Positions 1-5,007 are shown, counted from the first letter of the stretch. The stretch: 5,007 bases of DNA from Gammaproteobacteria bacterium (GCA_024641445.1 JAHEDA010000201.1:1-5007), one strand, 5' to 3'. Translations and numbers: made by a program. Notes: generated from the sequence alone by a model not told the origin.

Positions 1-279
1 GTTCTTGATCGCGGCATTCTCCGCCGGCAGACCGAAGGCATCCCAGCCCATCGGCTGCAACACACTCTTGCCATTCATGCGCGCATAGCGCGAGAGGACG
101 TCACCAATGGTGTAATTGCGCACGTGTCCCATGTGCAACTTGCCCGAGGGGTAGGGAAACATGGAGAGGCAGTAGAATTTCTCCTTCGAAGAGTCCTTGA
201 TGGCCTTAAAGGATCGCTGTGTCTCCCAGTAGATCTGAGCCTCTTGTTCAACCTGTTCGGGGCGGTACTGCTCTTCCAT
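1..279 (-). CDS. leuS: Leucyl-tRNA synthetase, N-terminal part (gene runs off the left edge)
   Basis: This is a class I aminoacyl-tRNA synthetase that charges tRNA-Leu with leucine in the cytoplasm. Only the first 93 codons lie in the window, and the frame is open to the edge. The protein begins MEEQYRPEQVEQ, which resembles the E. coli LeuS start. It carries KFYCLSMFPYPSGKLHMGH at residues 34-52, with the class I HIGH-type ATP-binding signature as HMGH at 49-52. It continues with RNYTIGDV and QPMGWDAFGLPAEN, both strongly conserved in LeuS. The ATG at 279 is the only reasonable start, because an in-frame TAA lies upstream and the N-terminus fits the family. The Shine-Dalgarno sequence is poor: the nearest GAGG (298-295) is 15 nt from the ATG. 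The gene is divergent from the ybeL-like gene. In many relatives lptE and holA follow leuS, but that region is outside the window. Identity is essentially certain. Confidence 0.97.
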   Translation of the reverse strand, partial: MEEQYRPEQVEQEAQIYWETQRSFKAIKDSSKEKFYCLSMFPYPSGKLHMGHVRNYTIGDVLSRYARMNGKSVLQPMGWDAFGLPAENAAIKN

Positions 280-348
280 ACGCGTGTCGAGATGCCTCGT
301 GAAATCAGTGAGTTAGATAGGCGCGCCTGACACGCCGACAGGCCTGCA

Positions 349-377
349 AGCATACCCTAGGCGCCCTACCCCCACAA
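349..377 (-). promoter_or_regulatory. Candidate sigma-70 promoter for leuS
   Basis: Read on the minus strand, a -10-like TATGCT (354-349) lies 17 nt from a weak -35-like TTGTGG (377-372). This predicts transcription starting near 342 and a leader of about 63 nt before the leuS ATG. The -10 matches the consensus at 4 of 6 positions and the -35 at only 3 of 6. The correct spacing and the location are the main support. This is inference from sequence only. Confidence 0.35.
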
Positions 378-391
378 TAAAGCGCTCAGAA

Positions 392-419
392 TTGATCCAG
401 GGCAAGGCCCTGCTTTGAT
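392..419 (+). promoter_or_regulatory. Candidate sigma-70 promoter for the ybeL-like gene
   Basis: TTGATC (392-397) can serve as a -35 box. After a 16-nt spacer, TTTGAT (414-419) can serve as a -10 box. It is directly preceded by TGC (411-413), which fits the TGn extended -10 pattern. Transcription would start near 426, a short distance upstream of the two candidate start codons at 449 and 467. The match is moderate (4 of 6 for each hexamer), so the call rests on the combination of spacing, extended -10 and position. Confidence 0.38.
398..412. repeat. Perfect inverted repeat in the ybeL promoter spacer, possible operator
   Basis: CAGGGC-AAG-GCCCTG is a perfect 6-bp inverted repeat around a 3-nt centre. 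It almost exactly fills the gap between the proposed -35 and -10 boxes. A repressor dimer bound there would block the promoter. It is not followed by a T-run, and it lies upstream of the predicted transcription start, so a terminator or leader hairpin on the plus strand is unlikely. No known regulator's site is recognised; the operator role is inference. Confidence 0.3.
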
Positions 420-433
420 GAAATGACTAGTTT

Positions 434-461
434 GGAGGTGTCGAGAACATGTTAAAGGAGG
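434..461 (+). promoter_or_regulatory. Two tandem Shine-Dalgarno sequences for the ybeL-like gene
   Basis: GGAGGTG (434-440) lies 8 nt before an ATG at 449. AAAGGAGG (454-461) lies 5 nt before an in-frame ATG at 467. Both are near-perfect complements of the 16S rRNA 3' end. The second was chosen as the main start because the resulting N-terminus (MNQQQ...) fits the family better than one with MLKEAI added. The second Shine-Dalgarno lies inside the coding region of the longer form. Either or both may be used. Confidence 0.6.
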
Positions 462-466
462 CGATC

Positions 467-973
467 ATGAATCAGCAACAGGCAACGGAAAAACTGGTCA
501 CGGCCTACAACACCATGCTCAAACGTATCAAAGAGACGTGGCAGGAGGCGGAGCCCACCCTTAACGCAAATCTGGAAAAGGCCAAGGAGAAGGCGACCGA
601 GCTGGGTGAACTCACGCGTGAGGAGGCCGAGAAGGTCGGCGCCTATCTCAAGAAAGACATGGAAGAGGCGGGTGCCTATCTGGCAGAGAACGGCAGACAA
701 CTTAAAGATTGGCTCGGCTTCGAACTGGAATTTGCCGAGGCCAAGATGGTCGAGTTGTTTGCCAGTGTCGCCGACAAGACTCGCATCGAGCTGGAGCGAT
801 TTGCACAGCGCGCCCGCGCAGTGGGTGAATGGCATACCGGCGAGATAACGGGTATCGGGGTGTTGAGGTGTAACGGGTGTGGTGAGTTGCTGCACTTCGA
901 GAAGACCGGCCACATTCCACCCTGTCCGAAGTGTCATGGTACGGTGTTTCGTAAGGATTTCTCGGTCAACTAG
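467..973 (+). CDS. ybeL: Zinc-ribbon protein of the YbeL/DUF1451 family
   Basis: This 168-residue protein is predicted to be soluble and cytoplasmic, and its biochemical function is unknown to me. Residues 1 to about 120 are rich in Glu, Lys, Ala and Arg with heptad-like spacing, so they are probably long helices or coiled coil. The motif GELTREEAEKVGAYLKKD (47-64) resembles the matching part of E. coli YbeL. A conserved WHTGEITGIGVL segment (122-133) leads into a C-terminal zinc ribbon, with Cys135-x2-Cys138 and Cys153-x2-Cys156 as likely zinc ligands. There is no signal peptide or membrane segment. In E. coli ybeL also lies beside leuS, which supports the assignment. A longer form starting at 449 (174 residues) is also possible. 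The gene has its own candidate promoter and a strong terminator, so it is probably monocistronic. Confidence 0.93.
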   Translation: MNQQQATEKLVTAYNTMLKRIKETWQEAEPTLNANLEKAKEKATELGELTREEAEKVGAYLKKDMEEAGAYLAENGRQLKDWLGFELEFAEAKMVELFASVADKTRIELERFAQRARAVGEWHTGEITGIGVLRCNGCGELLHFEKTGHIPPCPKCHGTVFRKDFSVN

Positions 974-981
974 CGCGGTAC

Positions 982-997
982 TGCACGGCCTCGTGCA
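982..997. other. Short perfect stem-loop after ybeL
   Basis: TGCACG-GCCT-CGTGCA forms a 6-bp stem with a 4-nt loop, starting 8 nt after the ybeL stop. No T-run follows on either strand, so it is not an intrinsic terminator by itself. It may stabilise the 3' end of the ybeL mRNA, or of any lnt transcript that reads past the lnt stop. The role is speculative. Confidence 0.3.
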
Positions 998-1005
998 ATC
1001 ACCTG

Positions 1006-1050
1006 ATAGGGCGTGAGGGTGTGTATCACGCTCACGCCCTGTATTTTTTT
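1006..1050 (+). terminator. Rho-independent terminator of the ybeL-like gene
   Basis: AGGGCGTGAG (1008-1017) pairs perfectly over 10 bp with CTCACGCCCT (1031-1040). A G-G mismatch follows, then 3 more pairs (1019-1021 with 1027-1029) around a 5-nt loop. One wobble pair and one A-T pair extend the base. Seven Ts follow at 1044-1050. It is directional: on the minus strand this T-run becomes an A-run before the hairpin and no U-run comes after, so it should not stop lnt transcription efficiently by the intrinsic mechanism. Confidence 0.87.
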
Positions 1051-1057
1051 AATTCGG

Positions 1058-2572
1058 CTATGAAATTTTAAACCTCCGCACACGCCACACAGCGTAAGCC
1101 AACAGGCCAAACACGATGACGAGCACTGGCCAGTTGCCCCACATCACATAGGGTGTGCTGCCCCGGCGCGGCTGCACGATACCCTTGAGTACAGAGGCCT
1201 CAAACTGGGGTGAACGCTGCAAGATCCTGCCATCCTGATCGACAATCGCGGATATCCCGTTGGTCGTCGCACGCATCAGCATGCGTCCCGTCTCACGTGC
1301 GCGCATGCGTGATATCTGCAGGTGCTGATGCGGCGCGAGTGAATCACCGTACCAGGCATTGTTGCTGCCATTGAGCAAAAGTGTCGCCTCGGGTAACTGG
1401 GTGATCAACTCCTCTCCGAAGGCGTCTTCATAACAAATACTCGTTGCCAAGGGTTGCCCCGCCGCGTGCAACAGTGGCTGATTCTCGGCACCGGCACTAA
1501 AGCCCGACATCGGCAGATCGAAAAAGGCAACCAGTCCACGCAACAGCGACTGCATCGGCATAAACTCGCCAAAGGGGACGAGGTGCTTCTTGTTGAAGAC
1601 GCCCGGGGTCGCCCCCAGGCTCACCATACTGCTGTAATACTGTTCAGGATTTGCGCCCATGACTGGCGCACCGACGATCAACTCTGCACCCTTGGCATGC
1701 ACCAGCCTGAAAAGAGGGTCAAAAAAGCTCTTCTCGAGATCGCTATAAAATACCGTGACCGAGTTTTCTGGCCAGATGATCAGATCCGCATCCAGATGCT
1801 TGAGGGTAAGCTCACGATAGGCATCAAGATTGGCCTGCATCTTATCGGGGTCCCACTTGGTCAGCTGCGGTACATTGCCCTGCACAATATTCACGCGCAG
1901 GGGGTGTGATGTTGGCTCGGTCCAACTAACAAAATTCAGCAGGCCCGCCGAGCCCCAGAGACCGGCCATAGCAAGCAGCAGGTGTATGCGCACGCGCCCG
2001 TTTGAATACCAGAGCATCACCAACATCCCCGCACTCAGTGCGGCCAACCAACTTACGCCATACACACCCAGCACCGGTGCAAACCCACCAAGTGGACTAT
2101 CGATCTGGCTATAACCAAGGTTGAGCCAGGGAAAGCCGGTTAGGACCCAGCCACGCAACCATTCAAATAAGGCCCACACGGCGGGCAATACCACCAGCCA
2201 ACGCACGGCCACAGTCTGTCCCTGCAACAGCCGCGCGCCTACATAGCCCTGAATAGCCGGGACCAGGGCGAGAAAGGAGACAAACAGTATAGTCAGGAGA
2301 ACTGCGGCTGGAACCGGTGTAAAACCGAAGTCGTGGATCGCCACATAGACCCATGAGACACCGACACCAAAGAGGCCCAGACCGAAGAAAAACCCCAGCC
2401 ATGCCGATTCTTTTGGTGAGTGTTGCGCCCACAACGAGAACATCAGCGCAGGCATGACGATGGCGAGGGGGTAAAACGAGATCGGCGCAAAGGCCAGTGG
2501 CAGTAACGAACCTGCAAGCAAGGCAAGCAGGCGATGCGTCCAGCAGGCACCGCGAGGGGGGGAGCTACTCAC
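1058..2572 (-). CDS. lnt: Apolipoprotein N-acyltransferase
   Basis: Lnt is the inner-membrane enzyme that adds the third acyl chain, taken from phospholipid, to the N-terminal cysteine of lipoproteins. This is the last maturation step before Lol sorting. The 504-residue length is normal. Several hydrophobic membrane segments fill residues 12 to about 210, a periplasmic nitrilase-like domain spans about 225-465, and a last membrane segment lies at about 481-497 with a basic tail. The catalytic triad is visible: Glu269 in LIIWPEN, Lys328 in FNKKHLVPFGE and Cys380 in TSICYED. Glu336 of PFGE and Glu382 are also present. The start is GTG at 2572, overlapping the corC stop by 8 nt and preceded by a good AAAGGA. 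The segment NGSNNAWYGDS (401-411) has Asn405 where I recall Asp as usual. It is the last gene of the operon, and no intrinsic terminator follows on its strand. Confidence 0.98.
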   Translation of the reverse strand: MSSSPPRGACWTHRLLALLAGSLLPLAFAPISFYPLAIVMPALMFSLWAQHSPKESAWLGFFFGLGLFGVGVSWVYVAIHDFGFTPVPAAVLLTILFVSFLALVPAIQGYVGARLLQGQTVAVRWLVVLPAVWALFEWLRGWVLTGFPWLNLGYSQIDSPLGGFAPVLGVYGVSWLAALSAGMLVMLWYSNGRVRIHLLLAMAGLWGSAGLLNFVSWTEPTSHPLRVNIVQGNVPQLTKWDPDKMQANLDAYRELTLKHLDADLIIWPENSVTVFYSDLEKSFFDPLFRLVHAKGAELIVGAPVMGANPEQYYSSMVSLGATPGVFNKKHLVPFGEFMPMQSLLRGLVAFFDLPMSGFSAGAENQPLLHAAGQPLATSICYEDAFGEELITQLPEATLLLNGSNNAWYGDSLAPHQHLQISRMRARETGRMLMRATTNGISAIVDQDGRILQRSPQFEASVLKGIVQPRRGSTPYVMWGNWPVLVIVFGLLAYAVWRVRRFKIS

Positions 2573-3458
2573 TCTTTTCCTTTCCTGCGGTCTCAGTCTG
2601 AACGGGTTCGGTCAGGCGCGTAACCTGCAGGAGATAGACTCGGCGGCTGTCGGCACGCAGGACCTTAAAACAAAAGGCACCCAGCGTTACCTGTTCACCA
2701 CGCTTGGGCATGTGGCTAAGTGCGTTCAACACAAGGCCGCCAATGGTATCGAACTCTTCATCACTGAAATCCGTCTCAAAGTGTTCGTTAAAATCCTCGA
2801 TTGGGGTAATGGCCTTGACGGTGCAATGGCCATCACTGTGCTCCAAAATAAACATATCCTCGTCGATATCGTGCTCGTCCTCGATATCGCCCACGATCTG
2901 CTCCAGCACGTCTTCGATCGTAACCAGCCCTGCGACACCACCATACTCATCCACCACGATGGCGATATGATTACGGTTGCTACGAAATTCATTGAGCAGG
3001 ACATTCAGTCGCTTACTCTCGGGGATAAATACTGCCGGGCGCAGCACCTCTTTCAGATTCAGCTTGCGGCTCTCACCACCGGCAAAGAATGAGAGCATGT
3101 CCTTGGCCAGCAAGATTCCGATAACCTCATCCTTGTTATCACCGATCACCGGAAAGCGGGAGTGCCCGGACTTGAGCAGCACCGGCAGGATCTCCTCCGG
3201 CTTGCTATCGCGATCCACGACCACCATTTGTGAACGCGGGATCATGATATCGCGCACCTGCATCTCGGCGACTTCCAGCACGCCTTCAATCATGCCCATG
3301 GCATCGCTGTCGATGAGATTGTTCTCGCGCGCATCGCGCAAGACGGTCAATAGCTGTTGACGGTCCTTGAGTTCACCCTGCAAGACCTGACCGAGGCGCT
3401 CAAGCCACGATCGCGGTTTACCATCTTTGGATGCGCTACTGGCGCGTTCTTCACTCAT
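2565..3458 (-). CDS. corC: CorC/YbeX, CBS-domain protein of the HlyC/CorC family
   Basis: This 297-residue cytoplasmic protein is of usual length (E. coli YbeX is about 292). It has two CBS domains. The first covers about 67-130, with VRDIMIPRSQM and GHSRFPVI. The second covers about 136-195, with VVDEYGGVAGLVTIEDVLEQIVGDI split between 168 and 192. A CorC_HlyC transporter-associated domain follows (about 205-283, including DTIGGLV and ADSRR). An acidic linker EDEHDIDEDMF lies between them. There is no membrane DUF21/CNNM domain, so this is the short form. The family was linked to Mg2+/Co2+ efflux and resistance, and YbeX also to ribosome metabolism; CBS pairs usually bind adenine nucleotides. 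The ATG at 3458 was preferred to an in-frame ATG at 3485, because it forms an ATGA overlap with the ybeY stop and gives the family-like MSEE start. Its own Shine-Dalgarno is weak, which suggests coupling to ybeY. Confidence 0.97.
   Translation of the reverse strand: MSEERASSASKDGKPRSWLERLGQVLQGELKDRQQLLTVLRDARENNLIDSDAMGMIEGVLEVAEMQVRDIMIPRSQMVVVDRDSKPEEILPVLLKSGHSRFPVIGDNKDEVIGILLAKDMLSFFAGGESRKLNLKEVLRPAVFIPESKRLNVLLNEFRSNRNHIAIVVDEYGGVAGLVTIEDVLEQIVGDIEDEHDIDEDMFILEHSDGHCTVKAITPIEDFNEHFETDFSDEEFDTIGGLVLNALSHMPKRGEQVTLGAFCFKVLRADSRRVYLLQVTRLTEPVQTETAGKEKSE
2573..2586 (-). promoter_or_regulatory. Shine-Dalgarno sequence that fixes the GTG start of lnt
   Basis: On the minus strand AGGAAAGGAAAAGA directly precedes the GTG at 2572. 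The AAAGGA core (2583-2578) is 5 nt from the start codon. It lies inside the last codons of corC, so translation of the two genes is probably coupled. It supports the non-ATG start, since the first in-frame ATG comes only at codon 40, after the first membrane segment. Confidence 0.6.
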
Positions 3459-3913
3459 AACTCGATTTCTCTGTACGGATTGCATATGCCCATCTTTTCC
3501 AAAACATCAATTTCTAAGGATTCCATTTCCTCGGCGTCGGCCGCGTCAATATGGTCGAAGCCAAGGAGATGCAAGGTACCGTGCACCACCATGTGCGCCC
3601 AGTGATCCTCCAATCGCTTACCCTGCTCTGCCGCCTCACGCGCCACCACGGGTGCGCAGATCACCATATCACCAAGCAAATTCAGTTCCACCTCGGGTGG
3701 ACAGTCAAAGGGAAACGACAGGACATTGGTCGAACCCGGCTTATGTCGATATTGTGTATTCAATTCCGCGCTCTCGACCTCATCGACAATACGGATGGTC
3801 AACTCGGCCTCGGCACGTTGTCCCTGCATGGCGGCCTCGACCCAGCGTTCCAGGGCATCATTCGAGGGTATCTCGGCACCCTCCACCGCACGCTGCACGT
3901 CGAGTTCGATCAC
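3455..3913 (-). CDS. ybeY: Endoribonuclease YbeY, rRNA maturation factor
   Basis: YbeY is a small metal-dependent RNase needed for correct 16S rRNA 3'-end maturation and ribosome quality control. In many bacteria it acts with the PhoH-family protein YbeZ. The 152-residue length is normal (E. coli 155). The signature metal-binding motif HGTLHLLGFDH occupies 111-121, with His111, His115 and His121 as the ligands. LNTQYRHKPGSTNVLSFPF (51-69) contains the conserved Arg56 and the TNVLSFPF block, and LGDMVICAPVV (80-90) is also typical. The start is GTG at 3913, within a GTGA overlap with the phoH stop, and the N-terminus MIELDVQ fits the family. The stop overlaps the corC start by 4 nt. Expression is therefore probably coupled to both neighbours. 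Confidence 0.98.
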   Translation of the reverse strand: MIELDVQRAVEGAEIPSNDALERWVEAAMQGQRAEAELTIRIVDEVESAELNTQYRHKPGSTNVLSFPFDCPPEVELNLLGDMVICAPVVAREAAEQGKRLEDHWAHMVVHGTLHLLGFDHIDAADAEEMESLEIDVLEKMGICNPYREIEL

Positions 3914-4896
3914 CGGCGGTCTCCACCACTGAGTTCATCGCTGCGGTCATAGGCCGTAACAATTAGTTGCACCAGTGGGTGTCGGACTACGTCCTTGGCG
4001 GTGAAGAAGGTGAAGCTGATCTCTTTGATGTCCTTCAGCACCTCTACGGCTTGACGCAGGCCAGAGGCCTGCCCACGTGGCAGGTCGATCTGGGTCACGT
4101 CACCCGTCACCACCGCAGTGGAACCAAAGCCAATACGAGTCAGAAACATCTTCATCTGTTCCACGGTCGTGTTCTGCGCCTCGTCCAGGATGATGAAGGC
4201 GTCATTGAGGGTGCGGCCACGCATGAAGGCCAGGGGTGCCACCTCGATAATATTGCGCTCCATCAACTTGGCGACCTGCTCAAAACCGAGCATCTCATAC
4301 AGGGCATCGTACAACGGGCGCAGATAGGGGTCGATCTTTTGCGCCAGGTCCCCCGGCAAAAATCCCAGTCGCTCACCGCTCTCCACGGCGGGACGTGTCA
4401 ACACGATCCGTCGTACTGCATCGCGGTTGAGGGCATCCACGGCACAGGCCACGGCCAGATAGGTCTTGCCGGTACCCGCCGGGCCAATCCCGAAATTGAG
4501 ATCATACTTCAGGATGTTTTCAAGATATTGACACTGGTGTGGGCCACGCCCGCGCACGGTCGTCCGCTTGGTCTGGATCACCACCTCGACAGTCGATTTG
4601 ACACCCTCTTGTACCAGCGACTCAACCCCGGACTCCTGCAACAACAGATTGACCATTGCCGGGTTGATGGTCTCACGCTCGGTCTCGCTATAGAGATTGC
4701 GAATGACCTCGCGTGCCGCCTTGACCGAACTGGGTTCGCCAATGACGCGAAAGATATTGCCACGATTATTCACCTCCACCCCGAGACGACGCTCGATCTG
4801 GCGCAGGTGCTCGTCGTATTGGCCACATAGGTTGGCGAGGCGCCGGTTGTCGGACGGCTCCAGGACCAAATCAGCAGATTTCAGTTGTGTACTCAA
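3910..4896 (-). CDS. ybeZ: PhoH-family ATPase YbeZ
   Basis: This cytoplasmic P-loop NTPase of the PhoH family is often annotated phoH or PhoH-like. The family is linked to RNA metabolism and works with YbeY. The 328-residue length is close to that of E. coli YbeZ. An N-terminal KH-like region (about 1-72) is followed by the PhoH ATPase domain (about 115-320). Walker A is GPAGTGKT at 138-145 (Lys144). Walker B is FIILDEAQN at 234-242 (Asp238, Glu239). LTRPAVESGERLGFLPGDL (166-184) and VTGDVTQIDLP (263-273) are hallmark blocks. The start is TTG at 4896: in this frame the only ordinary start codon between the miaB stop and the conserved LEPSDNRRL block near residue 12, apart from later Leu codons. 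No Shine-Dalgarno precedes it. The gene lies 33 nt after the miaB stop in the same frame. Identity is firm; the exact start is less so. Confidence 0.95.
   Translation of the reverse strand: MSTQLKSADLVLEPSDNRRLANLCGQYDEHLRQIERRLGVEVNNRGNIFRVIGEPSSVKAAREVIRNLYSETERETINPAMVNLLLQESGVESLVQEGVKSTVEVVIQTKRTTVRGRGPHQCQYLENILKYDLNFGIGPAGTGKTYLAVACAVDALNRDAVRRIVLTRPAVESGERLGFLPGDLAQKIDPYLRPLYDALYEMLGFEQVAKLMERNIIEVAPLAFMRGRTLNDAFIILDEAQNTTVEQMKMFLTRIGFGSTAVVTGDVTQIDLPRGQASGLRQAVEVLKDIKEISFTFFTAKDVVRHPLVQLIVTAYDRSDELSGGDRR
3921..3927 (-). promoter_or_regulatory. Shine-Dalgarno sequence for the GTG start of ybeY
   Basis: On the minus strand GGTGGAG (3927-3921) lies 7 nt before the GTG at 3913, inside the last codons of phoH. 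It supports GTG as the true start and translational coupling with phoH. Confidence 0.55.
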
Positions 4897-4921
4897 ATGG
4901 GGATCGGTCGTGCAATTCGAT
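4895..4921 (-). promoter_or_regulatory. Possible heat-shock (sigma-32-type) promoter at the phoH start
   Basis: Read on the minus strand, CCCCATTT (4902-4895) matches the sigma-32 -10 consensus CCCCATnT at every defined base. Thirteen nt upstream lies ATCGAA (4921-4916), which matches CTTGAA at 4 of 6. The E. coli ybeZ-ybeY-ybeX-lnt group is reported to be heat-inducible, which makes the match more interesting. A difficulty is that the element overlaps the proposed TTG start codon, so transcription would begin inside phoH. Weak -35; inference only. Confidence 0.3.
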
Positions 4922-4929
4922 AATGGGGG

Positions 4930-5007
4930 TCAGGCGATACGGGACTGGGCAGTAACGGCGGGCGACAGCTCGCCGCGCAGGGAATTGGGTAGTGCCTCGG
5001 TAATGGT
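4930..5007 (-). CDS. miaB: MiaB tRNA methylthiotransferase, C-terminal end (gene enters from the right edge)
   Basis: Only the last 25 codons and the TGA stop (4932-4930) are in the window. The visible protein is TITEALPNSLRGEL followed by a short tail ending SRIA. The block EALPNSLRGEL is typical of the C-terminal TRAM domain of MiaB, the radical-SAM iron-sulfur enzyme that adds the 2-methylthio group to i6A37 of tRNAs. miaB directly precedes phoH/ybeZ in many gammaproteobacteria, which supports the call despite the small fragment. The frame is the same as that of phoH downstream, separated by this one stop. Confidence 0.88.
   Translation of the reverse strand, partial: TITEALPNSLRGELSPAVTAQSRIA

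Noticed and set aside
319..365. Several short palindromes (AGGCGCGCCT 319-328, CAGGCCTG 339-346, CCTAGG 356-361, GGCGCC 360-365)
   Set aside because: These are short GC-rich palindromes of restriction-site type with no consistent spacing or shared half-site. I could not support an operator role.
284..446. Nine-base direct repeat GTGTCGAGA at 284-292 and 438-446
   Set aside because: One repeat pair of this length in a short region is within chance, and the copies sit in unrelated places relative to the two genes.
452..937. Minus-strand open frame of 161 codons opposite the ybeL-like gene
   Set aside because: No motif and no conserved block. The plus-strand frame has a zinc ribbon, Shine-Dalgarno and terminator, so this is a shadow.
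1454..1909. Plus-strand open frame of 151 codons opposite lnt
   Set aside because: The composition is unlike a real protein, no family motif is present, and it covers the catalytic domain of lnt on the other strand.
3459..3485. Upstream ATG at 3485 as the corC start, adding nine residues
   Set aside because: The Shine-Dalgarno-like GGA is about 12 nt away, the added residues do not fit the family, and the ATG at 3458 makes a typical ATGA overlap.
3967..4830. Long plus-strand open frame of 287 codons opposite phoH
   Set aside because: It begins with TTG without a Shine-Dalgarno, has no recognisable motif, and lies wholly antisense to a clearly conserved gene. It is a codon-usage shadow.
1..5007. 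A novel system, defence island or mobile element
   Set aside because: All recognisable genes belong to conserved housekeeping families in a known order. No transposase, integrase, terminal repeat, repeat array or composition break was seen.

Overview
This window looks like chromosomal housekeeping DNA from a gammaproteobacterium. GC content is moderate (my visual impression is mid-50s percent; I did not compute it). The proteins closely match the Escherichia coli and Pseudomonas families by memory. The gene order miaB-phoH(ybeZ)-ybeY-corC(ybeX)-lnt, followed by a DUF1451 zinc-ribbon gene and leuS, is a known gammaproteobacterial arrangement. The sequence alone does not fix the genus; a Chromatiales-like or Pseudomonas-like lineage is only a guess. 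I see no mobile element, CRISPR array, tRNA, rRNA or foreign-looking segment, and no clearly new biological system.

Layout, left to right. The left edge holds the 5' part of leuS on the minus strand (1-279). A divergent intergenic region (280-466) holds candidate promoters for leuS and for a plus-strand zinc-ribbon gene of the YbeL/DUF1451 family (467-973). That gene ends at a strong rho-independent terminator (1006-1050). Converging on it from the right is a tightly packed minus-strand operon. In transcription order it contains the last 25 codons of miaB (4930-5007), phoH/ybeZ (3910-4896), ybeY (3455-3913), corC/ybeX (2565-3458) and lnt (1058-2572). The last three junctions overlap by 4, 4 and 8 nt. 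Three of the four complete genes use non-ATG starts (TTG, GTG, GTG).

Functionally, the operon joins RNA and ribosome maintenance (MiaB tRNA modification, the PhoH-family ATPase YbeZ, the YbeY endoribonuclease) to envelope functions (the CBS-domain protein CorC and the lipoprotein N-acyltransferase Lnt). LeuS adds leucyl-tRNA charging on the same strand.

The points most worth a second look are regulatory. phoH has a TTG start without a Shine-Dalgarno sequence, in the same frame as miaB. A sigma-32-like CCCCATTT element overlaps that start codon. A perfect inverted repeat fills the spacer of the putative ybeL promoter, and ybeL has two tandem Shine-Dalgarno/ATG pairs. The terminator between lnt and ybeL works in one direction only, so lnt transcripts could run antisense through ybeL towards leuS.
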